DNA from: Symbiodinium microadriaticum
Lineage: Eukaryota > Sar > Dinophyceae > Suessiales > Symbiodiniaceae
Reading direction: 5' to 3'
Assembly (NCBI GenBank): GCA_001939145.1
Contig: LSRX01000822.1
Span: forward strand, 82,951-146,950
Length of the DNA stretch: 64,000 nucleotides
Part shown: in pieces, positions 53,531 to 63,246 of the stretch
How the letters are laid out: the number at the start of each line of letters is the position of its first letter
How positions within the stretch are numbered: position 1 is the stretch's first letter
Program-made: the position numbers and the translations under genes
The notes under the pieces: generated by a model
The model's database searches: none
Told to the model about the DNA's origin: nothing
The model's input: the letters and a program-made list of their open reading frames with translations, nothing else

Positions 53531-56500
53531 CCTGGTTGGGAGGGCCAAGAATGCAGTCCGGACCTACCTGTCAGCGTCGGGTATGTCCAACGACATGTGG
53601 GGTTTCGCCATGCGCCACTATGTGTCCAGGATCCAGCACGACGTGGTTACCCAACTTGGTGGTCGGTTTCCCCGTTTGCCTCCGTTTGGGACCAAGGTGT
53701 TTGTGAAGCAGCGCTCGTGGAAGCTCAAGAAGGAGGAGTTCATCGAGAAGGTTGTGGCCGCCTATGTGCTGTGTCCCTCCATGGATGTTGCAAAGGGCTT
53801 CCTGGTGAAGACGATTGAGGGCAGCTACCTTACGACTATGGTGGCTGTAGAGAACGTCAGGGAGGTTTCCGGAAGCTTTGAAGTGGATGCTCCTCCTGCC
53901 CATGCTGCTGCCCATGCGGATGAGCCTGGTGTGCGGAGGAGGATGCGTGGCAAGACCGCCATCGCCGTCGCCGAGGTGGCTGGAGATAGCATCAACAAGC
54001 TGGGGATGTCGGATGAGGAGTACATTCTCAAGGATGAGGAGTTGGCCGCATCTTTCATTGACAAAGGCGACTACTCGCTGGCAGCAGTGGAGGAGTTTTT
54101 GGATCGTGTTTCTTTGGGGCGACACGATGTTGTCAACCGTCGCCCAGGGGTGATTGCAGATGTCGGCCACGTCTCGGTGCATGTGCTTGGCATGTTCCGC
54201 CATGGAGGAGTGGTTGGGGCGACTACGATGGCCCGATCTCGCCCCAAAGTGACGCATTTCTTGGTGGAGGCAATGAAAAAGCATGTGGGCTCTGAGACTA
54301 CCTTCACTACGATTTCCCTCAACTTCAACACCTCCATGCATTGTCACAAGGACTTCAACAACCAAGCCGGCTGCGAAGCTTTTCTCGTTGGGCTTGGCAA
54401 CTACGTGGGCGGGGCACTGTGGTGCCATGCTCCTACAACTACGTCTGCGGATGCAGTGAGTTGGCACAAAGTGGCAGGCAAATGGTTGCCTGGACATAGG
54501 CACCCTACCTACCACCGGGTGGTCGTTTTCGACCCCCTGCAACTTCATCAACCACTTCCATGGCATGGCAATCGAATTACGATGACGGCCTACACAGTTG
54601 GCTGCGTTGCCAATTGCACCGCTCCACATCGCCAATTGCTGGAGCAACTGGGTTTTCCACTACCACCGCAGCAAGTCCAGACGTCGTCCGGAGGAGGAGA
54701 GAGCGGTGGAGGCAAGAAGGAGAAGACGGCTGTTTTCGTTTTGTCTTCTATTGGAAGTCAGGAACCGGGGGAGAACCTGAAATCGGAATCCTGTGATGGA
54801 GTGGTCGCTAGTGGGGGCCGTTGTGGTGGTGGAAGTCAGGAACCGGGGGAGAACCTGAACTCGGAATCCTGTGATGGAGTGGTCGCTAGTGGGGCGTTTT
54901 GCAGATGCAAGGGATGGGAGGTGGATCCGTCGCTTTGTGTTTGTCGTCCTCTTGGAAGCTCTGGAGAGATCAAGGTCCCGGAGCAGTTCTTCATTGGTGA
55001 TGAGGAAGATGAAGGGGGTGCCAGCGATGAATGGTTGCAGGAGTCGTGGGGCGCCTTTGGTCCGCCGTCGGTGGCAAGCTTGAGTCCGCTTGGCACAGAA
55101 GAAGGAGTGTCGTATGAGATTGTGGCCTCTGAGGTGCCGTTGGACGTTGGTTGGGACCTTTTCGACAGCTACCTGGACGAGATCCGCTGTTTGTTGGTTG
55201 AGGAGGAGAACCTTGAAAGGGTCCTTGCCGAGGATCAAGAGCTTGATGGCGGGAACTTTGGTGCCGTGGAAAGGCTGAAGCTTAGCCGCGTGGAGTTGGA
55301 GTTTGAAATGGAGAAGTGGAAGAACCTTCGCGAGGGAGCTTCCGAGGGTGTGTGCACCATGAAGTCTCCTGAGGAGGAGGAGTCCGGAGATGTCCCCCTC
55401 CATACCAAGACCATCCCCAACGAGGTGGTGCGCAGAGAGATTTCAAAGTGGGTGCCCAGCATGCTGTCCGAGTACGAGTCGCTCATCCGGGAGAACGACG
55501 CTGTGGAACCGTTCCCGGAGGAGATGTTGGAGCAGTGGAAGAAAGAAGGCCGGGAGCTTGACTTAGTCCCCGGAAAGACCGTGCACACCGTGAAGGCCTT
55601 CACAGGGCGCCTTAAAACGAGGGCGGTCATCTGCGGGAACTTCCTTGGCCAAAGCTTCTCCAAGGATCAGAAGTATGCGGCTGGTGCGGATGGCGTGCTA
55701 ACTCGAGTGATCCTTCGAATGGTGGCTCTGATGGCCTGGAGCCTTTGCGTCCTGGACGTGCGAACGGCCTTCCTACTGGCCCCTCTTTTGTTTCAAGAAG
55801 ATCGCCCTACATTGGTGCAGGTGCCGAAGATGTTCTTGATGGGTGGCGTGTGCCGCGAGACCATTTGGCGTGTGAAACGGGCACTATACGGCATGGTGAC
55901 CTCGCCAAAGTCCTGGGAAGTATACCGCAACAAGACCATGGCGGCGATGAAAGGGAAGGTTTCGGAGGGAGAGGTGATGTTTGTCCCTTCCGAGGTGGAT
56001 GGCAGCTTGTGGTATGTTTTGGTGGGAGGAAGGAGGGCCGGAGCCATTATATGCTACGTGGATGACCTCCTGATTGCAGGCGAGCCGGTGGTTGCCAAGG
56101 AGGCCGCGCAGATGATTTCCCGCACTTGGAAGTGCACAGAGCCACAGTGGGACGATGTGTCGTTCAATGGCTTTGAGATCAGCCGATCGCCAGAAGGCAT
56201 GGTCTTGCGGCAGGACAGTTACACCAAGGACCTCCTGGCTCGTTATAAGGACCTCACTGGGTATGAAGAAGTGCCTGCGCCTACTCAGTTGGCGGCTGAG
56301 GAATGTGAAGTCCGTGAAGATGAGAACTATGCGGACTTTGTGAAGGCTGCTCAAACCATGGCTGGGGAACTTCAGTGGTTGGCCGGACGGTGTCGTCCGG
56401 AAATCCTGTATGCCGTGAATTTGCTGTCGCAGTGCATCAGCAAGAACCCGAAGGAGGCGGTGTTTAGAGGAGGTCATTTGCTTCGCTACCTCAAGCGATT

Positions 56501-57758
56501 TCCAGAAGCCGGCATCTTCTATGCGACCAAGGTCCAGGTCACCCCTGATGCTCAGGTTTCTTCGTCGAAAGTGGTGGTGGAAGGTTTCTGTGATGCCAGC
56601 TTTGCCCCGAACTCTGGGCGGAGCCAACAGGCTGTCATGATTTTCGTGGCAGGTGGCCTTATTGCCTGGGCTAGTCACAGGCAAGCCTTCGTGACGATGT
56701 CCACAGCAGAGAGCGAGTTGGTGGCGATTTGCGAGCTGACGACATGTATGAAGTCAGTGGAGCACCTGGTTGCGGAAGTCTTCCTCCACAACATGGCGAA
56801 GGCCGAGGAGGTGGTGAAGGTGATCTACTCGGATTCTCAGGCGGCGTTGGCCGTCTGCCGCAGCGCTGCAGGATCGTGGCGCACAAGGCACCTCAGGATT
56901 AGAGGAAACATGGTTCGCGAGTTGCTGGAAGATCCAAGCTGGACCGCTCTCCACATTGATGGCAAGATGATGCCCGCCGATTTGGGGACCAAGGCTTTGG
57001 CAGCGGATCGCTTTGGTTTCCTAGTTGATCGGATGCGGGTGGTGAGGAGGCGTCAAAGCACCAGCACAACCAGAACCGTCGAACCAGTGCAAGCTCGCAG
57101 TTTGATCACTTTGCTCTGTTTAGCTTGGCTTGTGGAGCAGGCTGAGGCGGCGGAGCTCGAGGACCGTGGGATCCCCGACTACTTGTTCTTCGGGATTTGT
57201 GTGGTGGCAGTGATTGCTATTTGGGAGGGCGTGAAGTCATTCGTGGCATGGCTTGCGCAGTGCTGTGGAAGTACGGGATTGAGTCGGCGAGCAGAGGAGC
57301 GAACTAGGTCGGCGACTGCGGTCCCTGATCTAGGGAGCTCAGACTCACTCGGGGACTCGTCCTTGGAACCCTCAGGACTGCGGGCCAGGCCTACACGACG
57401 ATCGACGACCACCTGGACGCCGGAGTCACCTACAATGGAACCAGTTGGCCAAGGGCGTTGGCCACTCGTGGAGGAGAACTTTGTTCCCCGAAGCGGCAAA
57501 CGCGACTTCTGGGAGATTGATGAGGAGCGTCGAATCGCCATTCGACACCATCCGACGGCTCGATTGAACCTGTTCGTTCCTGGACAAGCCGCTGGCGGCC
57601 CGCCCATGAACAGGTTCACAGGGGAGCGGCGCACCATTGGGCGACTGGTGAGTGGTGAAGTTCGAGTTCATAGTGATGACTTTACAGCGCTGAGCAAACC
57701 AGCTCAGCTACTCGCCAATCGTGAGTGGAGAGGTCGGACTGAGTTGCGCTTGAAATAA
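53514..57758 (+). CDS. 2OG-oxygenase-like, reverse transcriptase and RNase H polyprotein segment of the copia element
   Basis: The frame is open from 53,487 to the stop at 57,756-57,758 (1,423 codons). Numbering here is from 53,487. It begins inside the integrase (Glu14). At about 250-385 it has H287-x-D289, GGALW, H354 and R363 in the order and spacing of 2OG/Fe(II) oxygenases. A 26-residue tandem duplication lies at about 423-474. RT spans about 640-900, with LDVRTAFL (D757) and YVDD (857-860). RNase H has FCDAS (D1036), STAESE (E1075), YSDSQ (D1116) and ADLGTK (D1165), all four catalytic acids present. The last 220 residues carry two hydrophobic stretches (about 1211-1222 and 1232-1256), suggesting membrane association. 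RT and RNase H convert the element's RNA to DNA. All recognised catalytic residues in this segment are intact. Confidence 0.9.
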   Translation, partial: NGRVEALVGRAKNAVRTYLSASGMSNDMWGFAMRHYVSRIQHDVVTQLGGRFPRLPPFGTKVFVKQRSWKLKKEEFIEKVVAAYVLCPSMDVAKGFLVKTIEGSYLTTMVAVENVREVSGSFEVDAPPAHAAAHADEPGVRRRMRGKTAIAVAEVAGDSINKLGMSDEEYILKDEELAASFIDKGDYSLAAVEEFLDRVSLGRHDVVNRRPGVIADVGHVSVHVLGMFRHGGVVGATTMARSRPKVTHFLVEAMKKHVGSETTFTTISLNFNTSMHCHKDFNNQAGCEAFLVGLGNYVGGALWCHAPTTTSADAVSWHKVAGKWLPGHRHPTYHRVVVFDPLQLHQPLPWHGNRITMTAYTVGCVANCTAPHRQLLEQLGFPLPPQQVQTSSGGGESGGGKKEKTAVFVLSSIGSQEPGENLKSESCDGVVASGGRCGGGSQEPGENLNSESCDGVVASGAFCRCKGWEVDPSLCVCRPLGSSGEIKVPEQFFIGDEEDEGGASDEWLQESWGAFGPPSVASLSPLGTEEGVSYEIVASEVPLDVGWDLFDSYLDEIRCLLVEEENLERVLAEDQELDGGNFGAVERLKLSRVELEFEMEKWKNLREGASEGVCTMKSPEEEESGDVPLHTKTIPNEVVRREISKWVPSMLSEYESLIRENDAVEPFPEEMLEQWKKEGRELDLVPGKTVHTVKAFTGRLKTRAVICGNFLGQSFSKDQKYAAGADGVLTRVILRMVALMAWSLCVLDVRTAFLLAPLLFQEDRPTLVQVPKMFLMGGVCRETIWRVKRALYGMVTSPKSWEVYRNKTMAAMKGKVSEGEVMFVPSEVDGSLWYVLVGGRRAGAIICYVDDLLIAGEPVVAKEAAQMISRTWKCTEPQWDDVSFNGFEISRSPEGMVLRQDSYTKDLLARYKDLTGYEEVPAPTQLAAEECEVREDENYADFVKAAQTMAGELQWLAGRCRPEILYAVNLLSQCISKNPKEAVFRGGHLLRYLKRFPEAGIFYATKVQVTPDAQVSSSKVVVEGFCDASFAPNSGRSQQAVMIFVAGGLIAWASHRQAFVTMSTAESELVAICELTTCMKSVEHLVAEVFLHNMAKAEEVVKVIYSDSQAALAVCRSAAGSWRTRHLRIRGNMVRELLEDPSWTALHIDGKMMPADLGTKALAADRFGFLVDRMRVVRRRQSTSTTRTVEPVQARSLITLLCLAWLVEQAEAAELEDRGIPDYLFFGICVVAVIAIWEGVKSFVAWLAQCCGSTGLSRRAEERTRSATAVPDLGSSDSLGDSSLEPSGLRARPTRRSTTTWTPESPTMEPVGQGRWPLVEENFVPRSGKRDFWEIDEERRIAIRHHPTARLNLFVPGQAAGGPPMNRFTGERRTIGRLVSGEVRVHSDDFTALSKPAQLLANREWRGRTELRLK
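54753..54908 (+). repeat. 78-bp in-frame tandem duplication
   Basis: GGAAGTCAGGAACCGGGGGA starts at 54,753 and again at 54,831. The two copies encode SQEPGENLKSESCDGVVASG and the same with Asn for Lys. They are almost identical, so the duplication is recent. Confidence 0.9.
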
Positions 57759-57917
57759 GCGGTTGTATAGGTGAACTGAACAAAGCCTTGAGTCTACCAG
57801 GGATCAAACTACGATCCTTTTCAGTGGATGTGGAGTAAACCACTTCAAGCTAGGCTTCTTGTACAGCAAGGAAGCCTCTAAACTTTCGACTCTTAGATTC
57901 CTGTTTGGCGACGCGCC

Positions 57918-57927
57918 AAAGGGGGAG
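57918..57927 (+). promoter_or_regulatory. Polypurine tract
   Basis: AAAGGGGGAG immediately precedes the right LTR. It serves as the RNase-H-resistant primer for plus-strand DNA in LTR elements. Confidence 0.85.
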
Positions 57928-58006
57928 TCTGTGAGATACGGCATGGAACTCATGTTGCGAACACGAGGCTTTTAAAGCTCAAAAGAACGCACTCTGCCTT
58001 TTAGAG
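57928..58006 (+). repeat. Right LTR, 79 bp
   Basis: Identical to 48,385-48,463 over all 79 bases. Followed by AAAAC, the duplicated target. Confidence 0.9.
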
Positions 58007-59190
58007 AAAACAATCGGGTGGGCATCGGGGCTTTGACCGGCCCCTATGCGCTAGAGAGAAAGAGAGCCCAGAGTCTGTATCTAGTAACTTAACGTTGCTG
58101 TTGTTTGGAAGTTTTTGGGACATGGGCGGCATGCAGCAAGTAGGGGACACCTGCAGCACAAACCACCCCAGCACCACTACGGGCAAGCGGAGGCCTCAGT
58201 CTGTGTTGTCTTGTTCCCTTACGGCTACGTAACCTGACCCCTGTGCTTCCTAACCCAGAGGCCTCTGCACCCACCACGCCAAAAAACCAGCAGCACAAGT
58301 TCCCCACCCAGAAGTGTAAACTGTTCCAGTACTCTTCGGTACCCTTTCCCGGTGTTTCCTTACGGGGACTTGTGCTGACAACAAGCAGAAGCAACCTCCG
58401 TCCTGGTCCGAATTCGCGGCATGCGTGGTATCAGTGCTGAGGTTCTGCATGGAATTGATTTTCACAAGCAGGTGACTTTGATCTGGCTTGGATGGTGCAT
58501 GGAGCTGGTGCCTGGATCTGGTGACTGGTGCATGTCTTGTTTTCTCTGCATGGATGAGGCCCTGCATGCCTAATTTATGTGGCACCACGATGACGGTTGA
58601 GCAATGTTGACTATGTGAGACGCTTGAATACCTAATTGGCTCAAAGAACCCGTTGACACAGACATAAGTAATCGAGTGACTATTTTGAAACAGGGAAAGT
58701 CGGCTTGGTAGATTGCTCTCTGCGAGATGGCCATGGCCCCTTCGGGAGCAATAGTGCGTGATGGGTGCCCGTTACAGCCAGGGCAGACTGTCACAGATGT
58801 ACCAGTAGCAAGCGCGGACTTTCATCAGCCATGCCAGCCTTGTGCGAGTGTGTGAGTCGAAACCACAAACCGTAGCAAGTTGAACGAGGAGTAGCCACTT
58901 GAAAAAGGGACCCCGCAAACGTTACTGCATGGACACCGGGGCTTCTACCTTGACACGCTGTTGGTGTCGTGCTGCAAACTGGTAGCAAACGGTGACCCCA
59001 CTGACAAAGCTCCGAACAGCCGTCACCGACAACGATCCGGGACACAGCGCGGAGTAACAACACAGAGAGGGGGTCGGCACGAACGGGGAAGCCTAGGCGG
59101 GGACATGACATGGGCATGAAAGGGGAGAAAACCTTGACCTCACACCGCCGATCCCAAGCATGTCTCACGCCGACAGACCAGACACGACAG
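58007..59190. other. Region without recognisable gene
   Basis: No exon or motif I can support. Only short GA patches (58,050-58,070) are visible. Confidence 0.4.
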
Positions 59191-59204
59191 AGGCGTAGCG
59201 CCAG

Positions 59205-59485
59205 CGCGCAGGGGTTTCCCTGCCCCGCGAGCAAGCAAGCAAGAGAGACAGAGAGGGAGAACGGTTTGTTGTTCAATGTTCCCGATTGGAAGCCAGGGCT
59301 ACTTTGAGAAGCCTTGTGGAGCAGTTTTGTCTTTACTAATCCCCTCCGTAACATACGGAGGCGCACTCGCGCGCGGGGTAGGGGGTCTCCCCCTAGTCCG
59401 TTACCCTGGCGTAAGAAAAGGGGTTCTCCCTCCACCACCCTAGCCCTGGCGAAAGAAAGAGAGACAGAGAGACAGAGGCAGAGAG
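59205..59485. repeat. GC-palindrome, (CAAG)n and (GA)n cassette
   Basis: CCCCGCGAGCAAGCAAGCAAG at about 59,223 leads into GAGACAGAGAGG. Then come CTCCGTAACATACGGAG (a foldback, 59,344-59,360), GCGCACTCGCGCGCGGGG, and a purine tract of GAAAGAGAGACAGAG (about 59,449-59,490). The order resembles copies at 15.0, 22.4 and 60.9 kb. Confidence 0.5.
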
Positions 59486-59661
59486 GGAGGAGGGAGCTTT
59501 TTGTTTCAACTCGAGTGTCTGTGGCGTTCTGGGCGAATGCAAGCCCAACATGCAGACCCACAGACCTCTTGCTGAGCAGAGAGACGACGGGGCAGCCGAA
59601 GGAACGCAAAGGAGGTCGCAAGGGACGCTCGCATTTTAGGCCAGCCGAAAGTATGTAAGAT

Positions 59662-59692
<31 letters not shown>
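59662..59692. repeat. (CAAG)n tract
   Basis: Seven CAAG units directly upstream of the spliced-leader relic. Confidence 0.9.
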
Positions 59693-59693
<1 letters not shown>

Positions 59694-59706
59694 ATTTTGG
59701 CTCAAG
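59694..59706 (+). other. Spliced-leader (DinoSL) relic
   Basis: ATTTTGGCTCAAG is an exact match to the last thirteen bases of the dinoflagellate spliced leader. It marks the 5' end of a retroposed mRNA. No intact gene is recognisable downstream up to the repeat at 60.3 kb. Confidence 0.7.
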
Positions 59707-60279
59707 TCGACCTGCCGCTCCCCTTGGGGGGCACTTTGGGACTGCTGCCTGTTCCCAGCATTCCCACGGTGTGGACGTCCTTTCGCGTGGGGGGAGGCTT
59801 GAGTCACATATCTGTCGCTGTTCCGCTCCAGTGGCCCTCGTCCAGAGGCGTAGGACCTGCGCCATAATCATAAAGGTGGGGATCGTGATATCTACTTCAT
59901 TGCCCGTGACCTAGCCAGTGCAAGAACTTCACCTTGGCAGCTCAAGCAGAGGAGGGGACGAACTTCTCCAACCCGCAGGGCTTGTCGTTTGTGCTGACGC
60001 CGTTCCTGTTCTACCTGCCAGCTGGGTGGGGGACTATACCAACTCAGAGTCCGTGACTTGGGTCAGAACGGCAGGTACGGAGCGGGAACCTGCACCATAG
60101 GAATCAGGAAGACCCATGACCGAACAGATCCTCCAAGCAGGCTTTACGGAATCACCACGAAAGCTAGCGTTCCACCAGCACGTGTCTGTAGCCGATCTCC
60201 GCAGGGCAGTGACGAAAGGGATTTGCCCCACACTTCGCCGCCTTCGACGCCAGCCCGTGACCTAAAAAGTTTCCACATT

Positions 60280-60941
60280 CACTTCTGAGAGGGGGGCTCT
60301 GGGGGGACTCTTCAGATTCGAGCGGACAATCCGTGTGTGCATAAAACCCTTCGGTGTGAATTCTTTAAGCAAGCATACAGTGCTTTCTCAGGTAAACTCT
60401 ATTCCTCGGCCCAACTTGGCCATCAAATCCCAGCTTCTTTTTAACACACCTTCACAACCACTCCGTTCGATGGGGGAATTCGTGAGGACTCTCTAAGGCC
60501 CCAATTCGCTTCATTCCTTCCATGGCAGCCCGAGGTACTCGCTAAACAAAAGCGGGGGAGTGCGGTCTCGCCTTAGTAACTCACCTTCCCCATACTTTGC
60601 AATCTGTCGAGTACAGTGTTTACACTTCAACTTGGGGGGATCCGATACCCAACATCAGGGCTTGTGAACACTCCTTTCTGCAATGGTGCGAGCCTCAGTT
60701 TTGCTGTTTTCAATGCACATGTCCAGCGTGTGTTCATGAAGCAGGGGAACGCCACAAACTTCTCGTGTTATTTATGGTCTTGCTTTTACGATCGGGGGAC
60801 CCTGCAGCCCAAACTTTTCGCTCCTGTACAGTGGAGCCCCTATGGGCGAACCCCATAGGGGATGAAAAGAAAACCCGTGGATTGCGGGTGCGCGTGCGCG
60901 CGCAAGGGGGGGGGGCGTCCGCTTTCCCCCTTTGCCCCGGT

Positions 60942-60973
<32 letters not shown>

Positions 60974-61022
60974 AGGGAGGGAGGGAGAGGGAGAGGGAGA
61001 GAGAGAGAGAGAGAGAGGGGAA
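60280..61022 (+). repeat. Dispersed repeat, copy B (ends in GC palindrome and (GA)n)
   Basis: Matches copy A at 14.6-15.15 kb in ordered words: GAATTCTTTAA, TCTCAGGTAAACTC, GGCCCA, CCCAGCTTCTTTTTAACACA, GGGAATTCG and GAGGACT. It ends with CCCTATGGG...CCCATAGGGG (60,837-60,861), GCGGGTGCGCGTGCGCGCGC, and a long GA/GGGA tract to 61,022. The 5' part around 59,900-60,280 may be the remnant of its coding part. Confidence 0.55.
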
Positions 61023-63120
61023 CATGCAGGGCTCTTGATGGTGGGGGGACTTGCGTCTTTAGGTTTTTCTTGACGTTCTTTCCGGGGGATCAGCCACCCT
61101 TGCCGACATCGCAAGAGCGACAACAGACTCGCTCCTCTGCGAAGACAGAGAACCTGGCTGCGCGCATTGCGTGGGGGAAGGGGGCTCATGGGTCCCTTTC
61201 CTCGAAGCCACCTGCAAGCAAGCAAGCAAGAGAAAGAGGAGAGCTGGGGAATAGGTTCCTGCAGCCATACAGCTCATCCCGGAGATCGCGATGCTTTGAC
61301 GACTTCACCGAGATTGTGACTGCAGCACCGTCCTCATCTTCGTTTTCAGGCGGGGTGGAAGACTTCGTGTATGCTGGGCGGGGGGCTACCTCCCGAAAAA
61401 CAAGAGAGGAAAGTACCCGGCACTACATGGCAGCAAAGCGAGGGAGAGCTGGGCTGCCAGGAAACTCGTGGAAGCCGCGATGACCCGCTCAGCCCCGAGC
61501 CCTTTCTTTATCCGCAGAGAGGGCAAAGCCAGAGGGAGCACCAGCACTGAAACCGGCGCACCAGGACAACAAGGACACCGACTACGCGCTCGACATCAAA
61601 GGCCAAAGTATATGTGTGGTTTACAATGCCGAGGCACCCAAAGAAGACCAAGAAGATCGCCGGGGCAAGACACGCGGCGGGCCCGACTCAGCAAGCAGCA
61701 ATGGTGGGTGCCCGGTACCGCGAGCCGTTGGGCCAAGCGAGCCGCTAGAGGGAGCAAGCCGCGACCGGGAGGAGGGACTCGTGCAGAGAGTCATGAAAAC
61801 TGCTGTCAAGCGGGACACGGCCAAAAAGAAATGAAGATGACCAGAACTACGGAGTACAACCTTGCAAGCTGAAGAGGCACATTCTGAGTGGTTTCTATGT
61901 GCCACAAGCAAGCAGCAGACCTGCATAACAAGCGACGAAAACATGGAATTGTCAACATCTTTGTGATAGCTGGAAACTGTCAGGAGACACGTTGGGGCCG
62001 TTGCTTGGCACCTTGGTGCCGACAGCTGGCATTGCAGATTGCACTGGGAAGCCGAGGTGGTAGTTCATGCGAGACGAGAGAAGACTGCCGAAACCAACCA
62101 CGCAGCGAAGGGTACAACTTCCTCAACCCTTCAACTGGGGCACGTGCTGAACAAGAAAGGTGCCGAAATCGTTGCTTTGCACAAACCCGCACAATGAATG
62201 TGGTGTGCCTGATCCAACATGAGTGGAGAGCCGATCATTCAGGTCAAGATCTCTCCCAGCTGCCACTTTTACCCAAGTACTGGACCCACGCCCTGACCCT
62301 GAGTGTGTTGACGCTGCTATAACCCGGGCTGCACTATGCTGCGCTACAATCGTACGTGGGTGATTTTTTACTTGCACATTCTTGCACGGGAACATCGTGA
62401 TCGTGCGCCACCATGTAGAAAGAAAGGGAGACGGAGATGTTTGGATAGGAAAGCTGATCCCACGTCTGCAGATGTGGGACAGCATTACGTTTGTGTCCCA
62501 GCCTGAGCCATCCTGAGCCTAGGATCGGCAAAGGCGGCAAAATGGACGACACATCCTGCGTAGTTGCAGAGATCATGGAGTGGACGGCCTCTTGAGCACA
62601 ACCTGGTCACGGCATTTCAGCCTTTTGCCCCCTGCGCAGTTACGAGATCAGGAAGCGCACCAGAAGTTGTACGCCCGCGAGTCCGAGCCGCTGCATTGGA
62701 TGAACTTGTGGAGCTCGGGTTTCCCGTGCAGTTCTGGAATCCTTCTATAAATCCTACTGCATAGCATTCTGTGGCGTGATTTGGGGTCCCCGTTTTTCCT
62801 GAAACTCTAAATTCTCATGCTGCTCCGTAGACAAGGATGCAATAAGCCGAGATCAGACAGCACATCGCTTGCATATACGGATCTGGCGCAGCACTGGACC
62901 CAAATTGAAATCAGCAAGCATGCGCCGACTGAGTTGAGTTTGTTCGCATGGAAGCCCCGCGTGGTCTGGGGCCGTAGCAGTCGGCTCATTGCCAGACCCT
63001 CCCTGAAGCTTAGAACTGCAAAGCTTGTTCTTTCGCAAGACGAAAGAGGAGCTGCCGCGTCGGCTGCGACGGTGACGATGAGCAGCTTGACGGTACAAGT
63101 AATCGCTTCCCACGATTATT
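61023..63120. other. Region without recognisable gene
   Basis: A CAAGCAAGCAAGCAAGAG tract lies at about 61,210. Possible Lys-rich coding remnants lie at 61,595-61,835 (for example VYNAEAPKEDQEDRRGK, ending KKK then stop) but have no recognisable domain. A piece at about 62,640-62,764 (PRVRAAALDELVELGFPVQF) looks coding but cannot be joined to anything. Confidence 0.4.
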
Positions 63121-63126
63121 AAATCC

Positions 63127-63246
63127 CCCCCTAATATTAAAATGGCCGCCGCCCAAAATTTTAGGGTTTCGGGCCTAATATTAAAATGGAACCCCCGAAA
63201 TCCAATTTTAATATTGGGGGGGGGGGAGCGTTTTAATATTAGGGGG
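63127..63246. mobile_element. MITE-like nested foldback with TAATATTAAAA core
   Basis: The outer arms are CCCCCTAATATTAAAA (63,127-63,142) and its exact complement TTTTAATATTAGGGGG (63,231-63,246). Inside is a second, imperfect pair, CCTAATATTAAAATGGA (63,174-63,190) against TCCAATTTTAATATTGG (63,201-63,217). No coding capacity. It could be a miniature inverted-repeat element; no clear target duplication is visible outside the arms. Confidence 0.6.

Larger units (their letters stand above)
48385..58006 (+). mobile_element. Complete Ty1/copia LTR retrotransposon (9,622 bp)
   Basis: Two identical 79-bp LTRs bound the element, and AAAAC is present on both sides (48,380-48,384 and 58,007-58,011) as a 5-bp target-site duplication. 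A primer-binding site follows the left LTR and a polypurine tract precedes the right one. Coding order is Gag, protease, methyltransferase-like, integrase, 2OG-oxygenase-like, reverse transcriptase, RNase H, membrane tail. Integrase before RT defines copia (Pseudoviridae-type) organisation. Identical LTRs indicate a recent insertion. Two frame breaks (near 52,715-52,750 and 53,510-53,522) divide the coding region into three frames, so this copy is defective unless they are sequence errors. The insertion lies about 1 kb downstream of the last PP2C exon found, in the same orientation. Confidence 0.95.

Noticed and set aside
53571-54647. 358-codon frame on the - strand within the copia element
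   Set aside because: Shadow of the integrase/2OG coding frame, whose catalytic motifs are clear.
58630-58645. TTGGCTCAAAG as a spliced-leader relic
   Set aside because: Breaks the conserved CAAG end and matches too few bases.
58791-59621. 276-codon frame on the - strand
   Set aside because: Contains translated (GA)n and (CAAG)n tracts (SLSVSLACLLAG), no domain, and overlaps dispersed repeats.
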